This document shows, piece after piece, positions 47,483-57,413 of a stretch of 64,000 nt of DNA. The notes under the pieces were generated by a model. The model was given only the letters and a program-made list of their open reading frames with translations, did not search any database and had not been told where the DNA came from. The stretch's first letter is position 1. Each line of letters opens with the position of its first letter. Origin of the DNA: Herbinix hemicellulosilytica (GTDB taxonomy: Bacteria; Bacillota; Clostridia; Lachnospirales; Lachnospiraceae); contig NZ_CVTD020000011.1 in NCBI RefSeq assembly GCF_002904165.1, forward strand, positions 1 to 64,000. Reading direction: 5' to 3'. The translations under genes were made by a program, and so were the position numbers.

Positions 47483-47881
47483 ATGGCCATGTACGAAATG
47501 AAACCGGAATATTACACCGGTATAGAATTCATTGATCAGGAGCATAAAAAGTTATTTGACATTGCCAACAAAGCGTACGAGTTGCTGACAAACGAGTTTA
47601 TACCTGACAAGTATGATTATATAATGGAACTTATTAATGAGCTGAAAAGTTATGCTAAATATCATTTTGAGCACGAGGAAACCTATATGAGCAGCATAAA
47701 ATATAAGAGGTTTTTGTCTCAGAAAGTTGCTCACGATGATTTTATTGAGAAGATTAATCAATACGATTCTGAAATTGTGGACGAAAGGCAAAGGGAATCA
47801 CTTCTCGAACTTTGCGAATTTTTGACAACATGGCTGGTTGAACATATATATAAACAGGATAAACTGATTGCTGAAGGTTAA
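47483..47881 (+). CDS. Bacteriohemerythrin paralogue lacking one iron ligand
   Basis: 132 residues, highly similar along its length to the preceding hemerythrin; a tandem duplication. Ligands H21, H61, E65, H84, H121 and D126 are kept, but position 80 is Gln (LSQKVAH in place of LSHKVEH), so the metal site is one histidine short. It may bind iron differently, bind one metal, or act as a partner or sensor for the first copy. It has an AAAGGAG site. Confidence 0.9.
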   Translation: MAMYEMKPEYYTGIEFIDQEHKKLFDIANKAYELLTNEFIPDKYDYIMELINELKSYAKYHFEHEETYMSSIKYKRFLSQKVAHDDFIEKINQYDSEIVDERQRESLLELCEFLTTWLVEHIYKQDKLIAEG

Positions 47882-47938
47882 ACTGTATCTTGCCATATAA
47901 ATATTATAAAACAGCGCCGGATTATATTAACTTAACAA

Positions 47939-47984
47939 TAATAGATAGGCTGCATGATCAATGTATGTCCTATCTATTATTTTT
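47939..47984 (+). terminator. Terminator after the hemerythrin pair
   Basis: AATAGATAGG pairs with CCTATCTATT around a longer loop, then ATTTTTTT. Confidence 0.75.
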
Positions 47985-48275
47985 TTGCTTAAATATTTTA
48001 TATAAATATTTGTTTTATATTAGTAAAAGTATAATACCTAAATAAATTATATGGCATTTAGAAATTATCTTTAGGTTTAAAAGAATAGTTGGATCAAGTT
48101 AAGCCTAGATATGGTAAAGATTACAACAAAGTTTTTTAATACTTTTTAGGTTTGATGGAGCAATTAGGGAAAAATAAAGAAGAGGGAAATTTCCTTGATA
48201 AATAATTTATTAAGCCATAATTTTTTGGTCTGGCATACTCATATAATTAATTAAGAAAATTTTAGGAAGAGCATT
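47985..48275. other. Intergenic stretch upstream of the MntR-like gene
   Basis: AT-rich sequence with no supported gene. No clear regulatory motif was identified. Confidence 0.4.
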
Positions 48276-48749
48276 ATGCCAGACAGTGATTTTTTCACTT
48301 TTAGCGAATATTTGCGAAAGGATCAGGAGCAACTGTCACCTTCCGCGCAGGATTATATGGAGATGATATATAGACTTTCGCAAAATTTGGGCTTTACAAG
48401 GGTGAATGATCTTGCTCAGGCTTTGAACGTGCAGCCTTCTTCGGTCACAAAAATGATTCAAAAGTTGTCTGAAATGAACCTTATTAAATATGAAAGATAT
48501 GGGGTAATTATGCTGAAAGAAGACGGGATTAAGCTTGGCAAGGCCCTTCTTTACAGGCATAATCTGATCGAAGAATTTTTGAGGCTTTTAAGCATTACGG
48601 ATGGAATATTATCGGAGACTGAAAAGATGGAACACACAATAAGTAACGATATACTTTCGGGTTTAAATGATTTGGTAGATTTTTTTTACGAAAATCCGGA
48701 CGTTCTCAGGCAGTGGCAACTATACAGAAAGAAAAAAAAGAAGTCATAA
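48276..48749 (+). CDS. DtxR/MntR-family metal-dependent repressor
   Basis: 157 residues: an N-terminal winged helix (about 20-85; FTRVNDLAQALNVQPSSVTKMIQKL) and a metal-binding/dimerisation domain. The manganese ligands of MntR are conserved: D26, E29, H95, E116, E119 and H120 (YRHNLIEEF, ETEKMEH). In MntR-type regulators Mn2+ binding promotes repression of manganese transporters. No transporter target lies directly beside it. Confidence 0.85.
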   Translation: MPDSDFFTFSEYLRKDQEQLSPSAQDYMEMIYRLSQNLGFTRVNDLAQALNVQPSSVTKMIQKLSEMNLIKYERYGVIMLKEDGIKLGKALLYRHNLIEEFLRLLSITDGILSETEKMEHTISNDILSGLNDLVDFFYENPDVLRQWQLYRKKKKKS

Positions 48750-48768
48750 GAACCCAACAATAAAAATT

Positions 48769-48820
48769 CATGCCGCAAAACAGTCATCATTATTTTAAGA
48801 CTTATGACGGCTGCGGCATG
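48769..48820 (-). terminator. Terminator of the ATPase gene (minus strand)
   Basis: CATGCCGCA / TGCGGCATG stem with an inner CAGTCAT/ATGACGGCTG pairing; on the minus strand it is followed by AATTTTTA. It separates convergent genes. Confidence 0.6.
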
Positions 48821-48918
48821 ATTAACTAAATGTAATTTTGATCAATAAGGTAAATTTATTTTTACAATATTTATTATAAAGTAATTAATGCAAATCCGAA
48901 GAACGACAGAAAGTTAAT

Positions 48919-49980
48919 TTAAAAGATTTCATTTTTAATTGTCTCATATATTTTATCAGATTTTGAAAAGTCCATAGCCCCTATATAAAAACTTTCCAGT
49001 TCATCATGCAGTATTTTGGCTCGTTTTATATGTTCACAAGCCAGGTCTGTAAGTTCTGCAGCTTTTTTGTGATGAAGAGTCATTTGCTCCTGAACGGATT
49101 TTGGAATTTCAAGCATTAGACTTGATACATTCTGCGTGCCCTGGTCCTTTGATTCATGAAAAGCATTTGAAGTAGTTACAGCTATACCTATTGACGGAAA
49201 GATAATATGGTCTATTTTATCCGGAGTTCTGATTGAACAATAGCAGGTTATCCTTTCAAGTTTCATATAAGTTGCGGCCTGATTAATTTTAGACATTATC
49301 AAATCAGAAGCTGCTCCCCATTCGTCTGTTAATACATATACGGTTGAGGCTAGTTTAGTTATAGTATCTTTAAAAAATACAACTTTACCTACTGATGCGG
49401 CACTAAGCAGCCTCTTTTTTTCTTTACCTTTTTTACATCCGTCCAATAATTTTATAAAATTGTCAGTAAAGCTGTCTATAGCATCATTATTTACATAGGC
49501 TTTGGCCGTCTGAATATTACTGTCAAGGAGCGCGCTTGCGGCTGAGATACATGCAGTTGCCATACGGTGACATGAGGAAATGGATTTGCTTAAATTTATG
49601 ATTTCAGACTTGTTTTGGGTTAACTTACCGGTGTCCCAACATTCGGCCATATTTATTATATTATCATATGCACCGGGATAATCCGGGTCCATTACATGGG
49701 GAGCAGTTCCGTCCACCATGGCAATATTTAAGTCATGGTCTATAAAGGCATCCAAAGAATTGGGGTCACTGGCACAGTGAAAGTATTCTATATTGTGATT
49801 TTTACTTTCAAGAATATGGATTATTTTTTTCATAAGGGAACTTTTACCGCTGCCGGGCCCACCTTTAATTATATACAATTTATTGCCTTCTAAAGGATTT
49901 TTCAGTTCATCAAATAAAGAAACAAAACCCCGTTTTGTATTGCTTCCAAGAAAGAAGCGGATATTAGTTTTATCCGGCAT
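48919..49980 (-). CDS. P-loop ATPase of the PRK06851-like group
   Basis: 353 residues. N-terminal Walker A KGGPGSGKSSLMKK (about 40-53) in a nucleotide-kinase-like P-loop domain, with HCASDPNSLDAFIDHDLNIAMVDGTAPHVMDP near residues 70-105, a signature of this Firmicute ATPase group. Some members carry a second P-loop half; only the N-terminal motif is clear here. Function unknown, with a sporulation link suspected for relatives. ATG 49980 follows GAGGTG; the GTG at 49989 overlaps that site. Confidence 0.75.
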   Translation of the reverse strand: MPDKTNIRFFLGSNTKRGFVSLFDELKNPLEGNKLYIIKGGPGSGKSSLMKKIIHILESKNHNIEYFHCASDPNSLDAFIDHDLNIAMVDGTAPHVMDPDYPGAYDNIINMAECWDTGKLTQNKSEIINLSKSISSCHRMATACISAASALLDSNIQTAKAYVNNDAIDSFTDNFIKLLDGCKKGKEKKRLLSAASVGKVVFFKDTITKLASTVYVLTDEWGAASDLIMSKINQAATYMKLERITCYCSIRTPDKIDHIIFPSIGIAVTTSNAFHESKDQGTQNVSSLMLEIPKSVQEQMTLHHKKAAELTDLACEHIKRAKILHDELESFYIGAMDFSKSDKIYETIKNEIF

Positions 49981-50234
49981 AAATCTCACCTCATAGCTAT
50001 TATTTATTCACACAGGCTATAATAAAAAATATAGGCTGTCAATACAAAATATGAAATGAGAGGAAAAAAGTAATACTATTATAATTTGTGAATGTTAAAT
50101 TTTTTATTCTTTATCGGATTTTAAGTTGTTTTTATATCATGTGCAAATAATTGATTATGCGGTTGTTGCAAACCAATATAAAAAATGATATGCTCATACA
50201 AGATTTATTATTTTTTATTAATTGGAGGACTGTT

Positions 50235-51059
50235 ATGCTGGAAATATTAAAAGCCATTCTGCTTGGTATTGTAGAAGGAATAACCGAGTGGCTGCCTATA
50301 AGCAGTACCGGACATATGATTTTGGTCGAGGAATTTATACATCTGAATTTGTCGGATGAATTCATGGAAATGTTTCGCGTAGTTATTCAACTGGGAGCGA
50401 TTCTGGCGGTGGTAATTTTGTACTTTAATAAACTAAATCCTTTATCGCCTAGGAAAAGCATTAATGAGAAAAAAGAAATCATGAATATATGGTTTAATGT
50501 AATTATAGGAGTCCTGCCTGCCGGTATTGCGGGAGTTCTTTTTGACGACTGGTTTGATGAACATTTCTATAATTACCTTATGGTAGCCGTAATGCTGATT
50601 GTATACGGTGTATTGTTTATATTGGTTGAAAACAACAATAAAGATAAAGAACCGAAAATAGTAAGCTTTAATGAACTGTCCTATAAGACTGCTTTTCTGA
50701 TCGGTTTGTTTCAGGTATTGTCCTTGATTCCCGGAACATCCCGGTCAGGTGTAACTATTCTTGGTGCCATTTTGCTAGGGACTTCCAGGTATATTGCAGC
50801 GGAATATTCATTCTTTTTATCTATTCCCGTAATGTTTGGTGCCAGTGCCTTAAAACTGCTTAAGTTCGGCTTTAATTTTACGGGGATGGAAGTTGCAATA
50901 TTATTTACCGGTATGGCAGTAGCCTTTATCGTTTCAATTTTAGCCATTAGGTTCCTATTAACTTATATTAAAAGAAACAATTTTAAAGCTTTCGGATGGT
51001 ACAGGATTGGCCTTGGTTTAATTGTCCTTGGATATTTTGCTGTAAAATCCTTATTGTAA
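50235..51059 (+). CDS. uppP: UppP, undecaprenyl-diphosphatase
   Basis: 274 residues, seven or eight helices. Two signature motifs: [17 protein letters not shown] and [10 protein letters not shown], whose Glu, His and Arg form the active site. It recycles the undecaprenyl carrier used for peptidoglycan and for lipid-linked glycans such as those of the exopolysaccharide operon. High-level expression classically gives bacitracin resistance. ATG 50235 follows TTGGAGGAC; an ATG at 50151 has none. Confidence 0.95.
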   Translation: MLEILKAILLGIVEGITEWLPISSTGHMILVEEFIHLNLSDEFMEMFRVVIQLGAILAVVILYFNKLNPLSPRKSINEKKEIMNIWFNVIIGVLPAGIAGVLFDDWFDEHFYNYLMVAVMLIVYGVLFILVENNNKDKEPKIVSFNELSYKTAFLIGLFQVLSLIPGTSRSGVTILGAILLGTSRYIAAEYSFFLSIPVMFGASALKLLKFGFNFTGMEVAILFTGMAVAFIVSILAIRFLLTYIKRNNFKAFGWYRIGLGLIVLGYFAVKSLL

Positions 51060-51214
51060 TTGGATCTTAATAAAATGTAATAAGTCTATAGTAAAAATAC
51101 ATAAATATTGTCATTACATACCGGCACTTGTTTTGTCTTAATATTATTTGACAAAATAAATATTTTTTTAAGAAAATTTCAGGACAAAACTTGCCTAAGA
51201 TTATAGGTGGTATA

Positions 51215-52903
51215 ATGTTCAGAAAAAATAATGTTCTAAATAATAAAAATTCAAAAAAACCGATTTTGTACGGTGTGGTAACTTTTTTAGCCGTTGTCAT
51301 ACTTGTTATTTTGTCGGTATTTACGGTTAAGCTTATTAGATACGGAAAAGAATTTTTAAAATCGTCAGAAACGAATCTTTTAAATGATACTGATGAAGCC
51401 TTGGCAGATTTGCAGGATGATAATGCATTTATTATCAAAGACGAAAATTATAAAATAGACAAACCGAATACCGATTTATACAGCGATAACATAAACACTG
51501 ACGATACTCAAAATACAGTTAATGACACCAATTCTGATAATAATATTGATACTGAAATAAATAACGGTTTAAATAATGATGCAAATGAAGATAAAAGTAT
51601 TAAAGATATTGATAGAATGACCCAAAATGAGGACAAAGATGATCCGCAGCATGAAAGTTTCGAAGGAATTGATTTAGATGTCAGGGATATTGAAAAATCA
51701 AAGAACGAAACGGATGAGATCACTTTCGGTATTGATGTGTCAAAATGGCAGGGTATTATTGACTGGAAAAAGGTAAAGGATGCAGGAGTGGAGTTTGCTA
51801 TAATCCGTATTGGTTACAGGACCCAGGTTGACGGCAAAATAATCGAAGACCCTTATGCCGAATATAATCTTCAACAGGCGCAAAAATATGGTATAAAGCT
51901 TGGGGCTTATTTCTTTTCTACTGCCATAAACGAAAAAGAAGCCTTAGAAGAAGCAAAATGGGTGGTCGATTTCCTTGCCCCATATAAAATTACTTATCCC
52001 GTAGTATATAATTGTGAAGGATTTACAGACCCTGAAAACAGGCAATACAAAATGACTAAAGAAGAAAGAACAAAACTTGTAACCGTATTTCTTGACTATA
52101 TTAAAGAAAACGGATATACACCCATGTTTTACGCCGCTAAAGGGGAATTGGAAAACAGTAAGGATTGGGATACGACACTTTTAACAAAAAAATATAAAAT
52201 TTGGGTGGCCCAGTACACCGATTATATTGATATTTCAAATCCAAAATCTACTTACTCCGGCTCATATGATATGTGGCAATATACAAGCAACGGAAGTGTT
52301 CCCGGAATAAAAGGGCATGTAGATTTGAATGTGGCTTACTTCGGTTATAAAAAAGAAGCAAAGGCAAAAGAAGAAAAGCCTCTTGAAGAAGTTAAGCCTG
52401 ATCCGGCAGCTTTAATTAATTTTACCGAAGTAAATGAGCTTGTAACTGCCAAAGAAGTTACAAACCTGCGTAATATACCAAGCCTTCAAGACAGCGAGGT
52501 AATTGAGATTCTTTATTATGGAGATAAAGCAACAAGAACCGGTATCGCCGATAACGGCTGGTCCAGAGTGGAATACAAGGGAAAAATTCTTTATGCCATA
52601 TCCAGTTATCTTACCACTGATTTTAATTACAGGGAAAATTCCAAGCCTACAGTTAAAAATCCTGAAGCGGGAATTACGTTTACTGAAGTTAATGATAAAG
52701 TTACTGCTAAGATTAGAACAAATTTAAGATTGGTTCCCAGTACTGAAAGTGACGATACGATAGTAGCGGTATTAGAACATGGAGTAATTGTGACAAGAAC
52801 AGGCATAGGAAGCAACGGCTGGTCAAGAGTAGAATATGAAGGCCAGACTTTATATGCGGTAACATCATATCTTGAAATTGTAGATGACGAAAATCAAAAT
52901 TAA
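51215..52903 (+). CDS. GH25-type cell-wall hydrolase with two SH3 domains and altered catalytic motif
   Basis: 562 residues: a cytoplasmic basic start, one membrane helix (about 22-45), an acidic Asn/Asp-rich linker to about 160, a GH25 domain (about 168-375) and two SH3b domains (about 400-465 and 490-555). GH25 hallmarks include GIDVSKWQGIIDW (D174) and the second motif, which reads PVVYNCEG: the Glu (E268) is present but the usual Asp two residues earlier is Asn266. The enzyme should cut peptidoglycan from outside while anchored, but reduced activity or pure binding is possible. ATG 51215 follows AGGTGG; a TTG at 51191 is upstream. Confidence 0.88.
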   Translation: MFRKNNVLNNKNSKKPILYGVVTFLAVVILVILSVFTVKLIRYGKEFLKSSETNLLNDTDEALADLQDDNAFIIKDENYKIDKPNTDLYSDNINTDDTQNTVNDTNSDNNIDTEINNGLNNDANEDKSIKDIDRMTQNEDKDDPQHESFEGIDLDVRDIEKSKNETDEITFGIDVSKWQGIIDWKKVKDAGVEFAIIRIGYRTQVDGKIIEDPYAEYNLQQAQKYGIKLGAYFFSTAINEKEALEEAKWVVDFLAPYKITYPVVYNCEGFTDPENRQYKMTKEERTKLVTVFLDYIKENGYTPMFYAAKGELENSKDWDTTLLTKKYKIWVAQYTDYIDISNPKSTYSGSYDMWQYTSNGSVPGIKGHVDLNVAYFGYKKEAKAKEEKPLEEVKPDPAALINFTEVNELVTAKEVTNLRNIPSLQDSEVIEILYYGDKATRTGIADNGWSRVEYKGKILYAISSYLTTDFNYRENSKPTVKNPEAGITFTEVNDKVTAKIRTNLRLVPSTESDDTIVAVLEHGVIVTRTGIGSNGWSRVEYEGQTLYAVTSYLEIVDDENQN

Positions 52904-52987
52904 ATTTAAAGCCATATGATTCATATTGATTGATTTGTATATGAATTATCAAATATTATGCAATTATACAAAAGTCTGGAGGATACT

Positions 52988-54709
52988 ATGAAAATTCAAA
53001 GAAGTATTGCCGAACGGAAACTTTGGGCGCAGTTTGATGCCCTTCAGTTAGGGTCCGGCTGGGACGAAAAGGATATATCAAAACCGCAGATTTTAATCGA
53101 AGACGTATACGGGGACAGCCACCCCGGAAGCGTCCATTTGAACAAACTTACCGAACAGGCAAAATATGGGGTTTTTGAGTGTGGCGGATATCCTGCCCAT
53201 TTTCATGCCACAGACATATGTGACGGCTGCGCCCAGGGACATGACGGTATGAATTATATTCTTGCATCCAGAGAAGCAATCTGTGATTTGGTTGAAATTC
53301 ACGGCTCTGTAACTCCCTGGGACGGGTTGATTCTTACTTCATCCTGCGACAAATCTGTGCCTGCCCACCTGAAAGCTGCGGCAAGGCTTGATATTCCGGC
53401 TATATTTATTCCAGGAGGAAGCATGAGGCCCGGCCCTTATATGACCACTTCTATGCTGGCAGGAGATATATCATTAAGGGAAAAGAGGGAAGGCCAGATA
53501 TCCGATACGGAAGTCAGAGACTATAAATTGACCGGATGTCCTTCCTGCGGAGCCTGCGCTTTTTTGGGTACGGCCAGCACCATGCAGTGCATGGCTGAAG
53601 CTTTAGGCATGGCCCTTCCCGGCAGTGCTTTGGCTCCCGCTACAATGAGGGATATTCTGCAATATGCCCGAAATGCGGGAAGAAAAATCATGGAACTGGT
53701 TGATAGGAACATAACGCCAAGTATGATTATGACCAAGGAAGCTTTTTATAATGCTTTCGTTGTTCACAGTGCCATAGGCGGATCTACCAATGCCATGCTT
53801 CATCTTCCTTCGATTGCCAGAGAACTTGGCATAATTATAGATCCGGAAGAAGTGGACGAAATAAATCATAAAATTCCCCATATTGCAAACGTTACGCCAA
53901 GCGGCCTGCATATAACCGAAGCTTTCTGGTTTGCCGGAGGCATTCCTCTTGTTCAGTTGTACCTGAAAGACTACCTGTACTTGGATGTACTTACGGTTAC
54001 AGGTAAAACTTTGGGTGAAAACCTGGAAGATCTTAAAAAAGATCATTTCTTTGAGAGAAATCTCGGTTATCTTTCCAATTACGGCCTTACCAGGGATCAG
54101 GTTATTTTTACACCTGACAAGGCTGACGAAATCGGATCAATTGCGGTATTGAAAGGGAATATAGCACCGGAAGGATCTGTAGTAAAATATTCCGCATGCA
54201 ATAAAGAGCTTTATGTTCACAGGGGCCCGGCAAGGGTTTTTGATTCGGAAGAAGAAGCTCACAGGGCGGTGGTAGAAGGAAGAATTAATCCCGGTGATAT
54301 CATAGTAATCCGTTATGAGGGACCGAGAGGGTCCGGAATGCCGGAAATGTTTATGACCACCGAAGCAATTGTATGCGACCCTAACTTAAACGGGAAGGTA
54401 TCCTTAATAACCGACGGCAGATTTTCGGGAGCAACAAGGGGTGCAGCAATAGGCCATGTATCACCGGAAGCTGCGGTAGGCGGGCCTTTGGCATTTATAA
54501 GAGAAGGCGATATAATAGAATACGATATCCCGGCAAGAAAAATAAATTGTATAGGCATAGAAGGAAAGCTTATGAAGCCGGAAGAAATAGAAAAGGTATT
54601 TAAAGAACGGGAAAAAGAAGGAATTAAAAAAAGGCCCGAAAGAAAAGGAATACTGAAACGCTATACATCGATGGCCTTATCTGCCATGCAGGGGGCAGGC
54701 TTTGAGTAA
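52988..54709 (+). CDS. IlvD/Edd-family sugar-acid dehydratase
   Basis: 573 residues. The family's cluster-binding cysteines are visible: [19 protein letters not shown] and [16 protein letters not shown], with the C-terminal [17 protein letters not shown]. The N-terminal sequence differs from biosynthetic IlvD and resembles sugar-acid dehydratases such as those for xylonate or arabinonate. The DHDPS-family aldolase gene downstream is the usual partner: together they would turn an aldonic acid into a 2-keto-3-deoxy acid and then pyruvate plus an aldehyde. Substrate undetermined. ATG 52988 follows TGGAGG. Confidence 0.85.
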   Translation: MKIQRSIAERKLWAQFDALQLGSGWDEKDISKPQILIEDVYGDSHPGSVHLNKLTEQAKYGVFECGGYPAHFHATDICDGCAQGHDGMNYILASREAICDLVEIHGSVTPWDGLILTSSCDKSVPAHLKAAARLDIPAIFIPGGSMRPGPYMTTSMLAGDISLREKREGQISDTEVRDYKLTGCPSCGACAFLGTASTMQCMAEALGMALPGSALAPATMRDILQYARNAGRKIMELVDRNITPSMIMTKEAFYNAFVVHSAIGGSTNAMLHLPSIARELGIIIDPEEVDEINHKIPHIANVTPSGLHITEAFWFAGGIPLVQLYLKDYLYLDVLTVTGKTLGENLEDLKKDHFFERNLGYLSNYGLTRDQVIFTPDKADEIGSIAVLKGNIAPEGSVVKYSACNKELYVHRGPARVFDSEEEAHRAVVEGRINPGDIIVIRYEGPRGSGMPEMFMTTEAIVCDPNLNGKVSLITDGRFSGATRGAAIGHVSPEAAVGGPLAFIREGDIIEYDIPARKINCIGIEGKLMKPEEIEKVFKEREKEGIKKRPERKGILKRYTSMALSAMQGAGFE

Positions 54710-54759
54710 AGTATGGAATTTAATGCTATTTATTAATATCAGCATTTAAATAAAACATT

Positions 54760-54789
54760 GGCCGGATTCCATTGAAAATAATTCCGGCC
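54760..54789 (+). other. Intercistronic hairpin between dehydratase and aldolase
   Basis: GGCCGGA...TTCCGGCC stem with an 11-base loop and no U-run, just before the aldolase ribosome site. It may adjust expression between the two genes. Confidence 0.5.
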
Positions 54790-54814
54790 GGATTACCGAA
54801 AGGAGATACATATT

Positions 54815-55708
54815 TTGAAAGCGAAATTTATTACTCCGGTAGTTACGGCGTTTAATAAAAACTATAATCCGGATTTTAAGGCCAATCAAAAAATTTGGGA
54901 CTATGTAATTGAAGGCGGTATTGACGGTATTATTCTTTTTGGCAGTACCGGAGAGTTTTTTGCTTTGTCAGTTGATCAGAAGAAGGAACTTATCCAGGCT
55001 GCCGCAGAGCATATAAGAAATAGGGTTTCTTTAATTGTGGGGACCGGTTCAATGCAACTTAATGAAACTATTGAACTCTCTCAATATGCAGCTAAATGTA
55101 AGGCCGATGGTGTTATTATAGTTCCGCCGTACTATTTTTCACTGTCCAGTGACAGCATAGAAACTTATTTTGATAAGATTGCAGAGGCGGTAGATACTAA
55201 AATATATATATATAACTATCCGGAAAGGACAGGCTATGACATAACTCCGGACCTGATGTTAAGGCTTCGCAGAAAGCATAAGAATATAGCAGGTTGCAAA
55301 GATACTGTCGTAAACTTTGCTCATACCCGCAAACTAATAGATGCCATACTTCCTGAGTTTCCGGATTTTGAAATTTATTCGGGTTATGACGATTATTTTG
55401 CCCGAAATGTTCTTAGCGGCGGATGCGGGGCAATAGGAGGATTAACCAATATAGCACCTGAGATAGGGTCAGGCTGGGTAAAGGCATTTAAGGAAAATGA
55501 TATTGAAAAAATATCTTTTTATCAGAAGCAAATGGATATCCTGGCCCGTTTGTTTGATTTCGGCGTTCCTTTTGTTCCTCTTGTTAAAAAAGCCATGGTA
55601 TTAAGGGGACTACCTATGGAAGATATCTGTATGCCTCCGTTAAAAAAGCCTACAAAAGAACAGACAGAACAGATCAAAGAGATTTTAAATAAACTCTCAA
55701 AAATTTAA
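54815..55708 (+). CDS. DHDPS/NAL-family aldolase (2-keto-3-deoxy sugar acid aldolase-like)
   Basis: 297 residues, (beta/alpha)8 barrel. FGSTGEFFALS, YIYNYPERTG (Tyr133) and AGCKDTV with the Schiff-base Lys162 mark the DapA/NanA superfamily. Beside a sugar-acid dehydratase, cleavage of a 2-keto-3-deoxy acid (as in YagE/YjhH) is more likely than lysine biosynthesis. It starts at TTG 54815 after AAAGGAGAT. Confidence 0.85.
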   Translation: MKAKFITPVVTAFNKNYNPDFKANQKIWDYVIEGGIDGIILFGSTGEFFALSVDQKKELIQAAAEHIRNRVSLIVGTGSMQLNETIELSQYAAKCKADGVIIVPPYYFSLSSDSIETYFDKIAEAVDTKIYIYNYPERTGYDITPDLMLRLRRKHKNIAGCKDTVVNFAHTRKLIDAILPEFPDFEIYSGYDDYFARNVLSGGCGAIGGLTNIAPEIGSGWVKAFKENDIEKISFYQKQMDILARLFDFGVPFVPLVKKAMVLRGLPMEDICMPPLKKPTKEQTEQIKEILNKLSKI

Positions 55709-55722
55709 TATAAGCATAATGT

Positions 55723-55773
55723 AGCGGGACTTATAAACCTGATTTTATTTAAAACAGGTACTTTAAGTCCCGC
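55723..55773 (+). terminator. Hairpin between convergent genes
   Basis: AGCGGGACTTA pairs with TAAGTCCCGC, with an inner ACCTG/CAGGT stem. The T-run is weak, but it separates the aldolase gene from the convergent CofE-like gene. Confidence 0.5.
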
Positions 55774-55837
55774 CATTTGCATTATTTGTTATATTCTTAA
55801 GTTTAAAAGTAGCTTTTATATTTAAAGTATTAACTGC

Positions 55838-57028
55838 TTAATCTGTATAATTATCAAAATAGCCCTGAATCAGTATTATCGGAGTGCCCTTATCGCCGCT
55901 GCCTGAAGTCAGATCACATAATGAGCCAATCAGGTCTGTCAGCCTTCTTGGAGTAGTGCCTTGAGAAATTTCTTTGCCTAACAGATCATCACTTTTATTT
56001 TTTATATATTCTGATATGGCGTCTTCCAGTTCTTTTCCTTTAAGATGAGGGAAGTAATTGTCTGCTATATATTTAAGTTTGATTTCTTTAGGACGGCCTT
56101 CCAAACCGGCGGTGTAAGCAGGGGATACGACAGGGTCGGCCAGTTCCCAAATCTTTCCCATAGGATCTTTAAATGCCCCGTCGCCGTAAATCATAACCTC
56201 AACATTTTTTCCCGTAAGTTCTTTAATTCTTTTGTTTATTTTATCCACTACAGGTTGACAGTCACGGGGGAAAAGCTTAACAGTGTCTTCGGTTGCTTTG
56301 TTACTTCCCAATAATCCGTAAGTTTCGTTGTAGCCGCTGCCGTCAACACTGGTTGAAAGTATATCATCCAGGCCGTATACTGTTTCGGCCCCTGCATTTC
56401 TCAACAGCCTTTTTGTACGGGCTCTGGAATGTATATCACAGCAGAGGATATGTTTGGTATAGTTTAGGATAGTACGGCAGTCGTTAGCCAGAATAATTTC
56501 AACCTCACAGCCTTCAGCCTGAATTACGTTTTTATAATACTCTATATAATCTATTCCTGTAAACGGATGTCTGACATATCCGAATAAGTCCCGATATTTA
56601 TCCTCAGTCAGTACGTCTGACCAGGGATTTATACCTTTTTCATCCAATGAATCTATGTCTATCAGATGGTTTCCTACTTCATCCGAAGGATAGCTGAGCA
56701 TAAGTACTATTTTTTTTGCGCCTCTTGCAATTCCTTTAAGACATATTGAAAATCTGTTTCTGCTTAAGATAGGGAAAATTAGACCAATAGTTTTGTCTGC
56801 AAATTTTGCTTTAATGTCAGCCGCAATTTGATCCACAGTAGCATAATTTCCCTGAGCACGGGCTACTACGGCTTCAGTTATACCGATTACATCTTTGTCG
56901 TTTAATTGAAAATTCTCTTGTTTTACGGCATCAAGGACGCATTTAACCACAATTTCAACAATATCGTCTCCCTCACGGATGATAGGAGCACGAATTCCTC
57001 TGGATACGGTTCCGACTAATCTGTCCAT
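55838..57028 (-). CDS. CofE-like (F420-0:gamma-glutamyl ligase family) protein
   Basis: 396 residues matching the F420-0:L-glutamate ligase fold: TVSRGIRAPIIREGDDI at the start, DVIGITEAVVARAQGNYA, EVMIYGDGAFKDPMGKIW and a C-terminal GKEISQGTTPRRLTDLIGSL. In methanogens and Actinobacteria CofE adds glutamates to coenzyme F420. No other F420 gene is in this window and most Clostridia do not make F420, so it may ligate an amino acid to another substrate. ATG 57028 follows AGGGAG; GTG 57037 is upstream. Confidence 0.8.
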   Translation of the reverse strand: MDRLVGTVSRGIRAPIIREGDDIVEIVVKCVLDAVKQENFQLNDKDVIGITEAVVARAQGNYATVDQIAADIKAKFADKTIGLIFPILSRNRFSICLKGIARGAKKIVLMLSYPSDEVGNHLIDIDSLDEKGINPWSDVLTEDKYRDLFGYVRHPFTGIDYIEYYKNVIQAEGCEVEIILANDCRTILNYTKHILCCDIHSRARTKRLLRNAGAETVYGLDDILSTSVDGSGYNETYGLLGSNKATEDTVKLFPRDCQPVVDKINKRIKELTGKNVEVMIYGDGAFKDPMGKIWELADPVVSPAYTAGLEGRPKEIKLKYIADNYFPHLKGKELEDAISEYIKNKSDDLLGKEISQGTTPRRLTDLIGSLCDLTSGSGDKGTPIILIQGYFDNYTD

Positions 57029-57317
57029 AAACTTCACTCCCTAATATAATTTTGCCCTGAAAAGAGCAATCCTTAATCCACAATAAGTATATCACTAATT
57101 ATAATGTTAGTAAAACTAATAGTTTTTATATCTGGCATAAGATACACTTATACCATAATGATGATATTCTTAATAATTGATTTAATAATTTATATTTTAT
57201 GATACGCCGTATTTGCTTGTAATTTAGAATATATTTGACAAATGAGAATTCAGGCGGTTTAAATAAGAGAATATATGTAAAATGAAATAAAAATAAATTA
57301 TGAATACCGAAATGGTG
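57029..57317. other. Intergenic stretch between GH43 and CofE-like genes
   Basis: Apart from the CofE-like ribosome site and presumably its promoter near 57100, no gene or structured element is supported. Confidence 0.4.
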
Positions 57318-57370
57318 TAAAAAAAGGTTGTATTAAAATGATTTTCTAAAATTTCATTTTAATACAACCT
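57318..57370 (-). terminator. Terminator after the GH43 gene (minus strand)
   Basis: AGGTTGTATTAAAATGA pairs with TCATTTTAATACAACCT. On the minus strand the stem is followed by TTTTTTT. Confidence 0.8.
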
Positions 57371-57413
57371 CATCATAACATACTTCAAATAAAGGAATTA
57401 CTGCATCCTGATA

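Noticed and set aside
52988-54709. Annotation as biosynthetic dihydroxy-acid dehydratase (ilvD)
   Set aside because: No isoleucine/valine genes are nearby, the N-terminal sequence differs from typical IlvD, and an aldolase gene follows, favouring sugar-acid breakdown.
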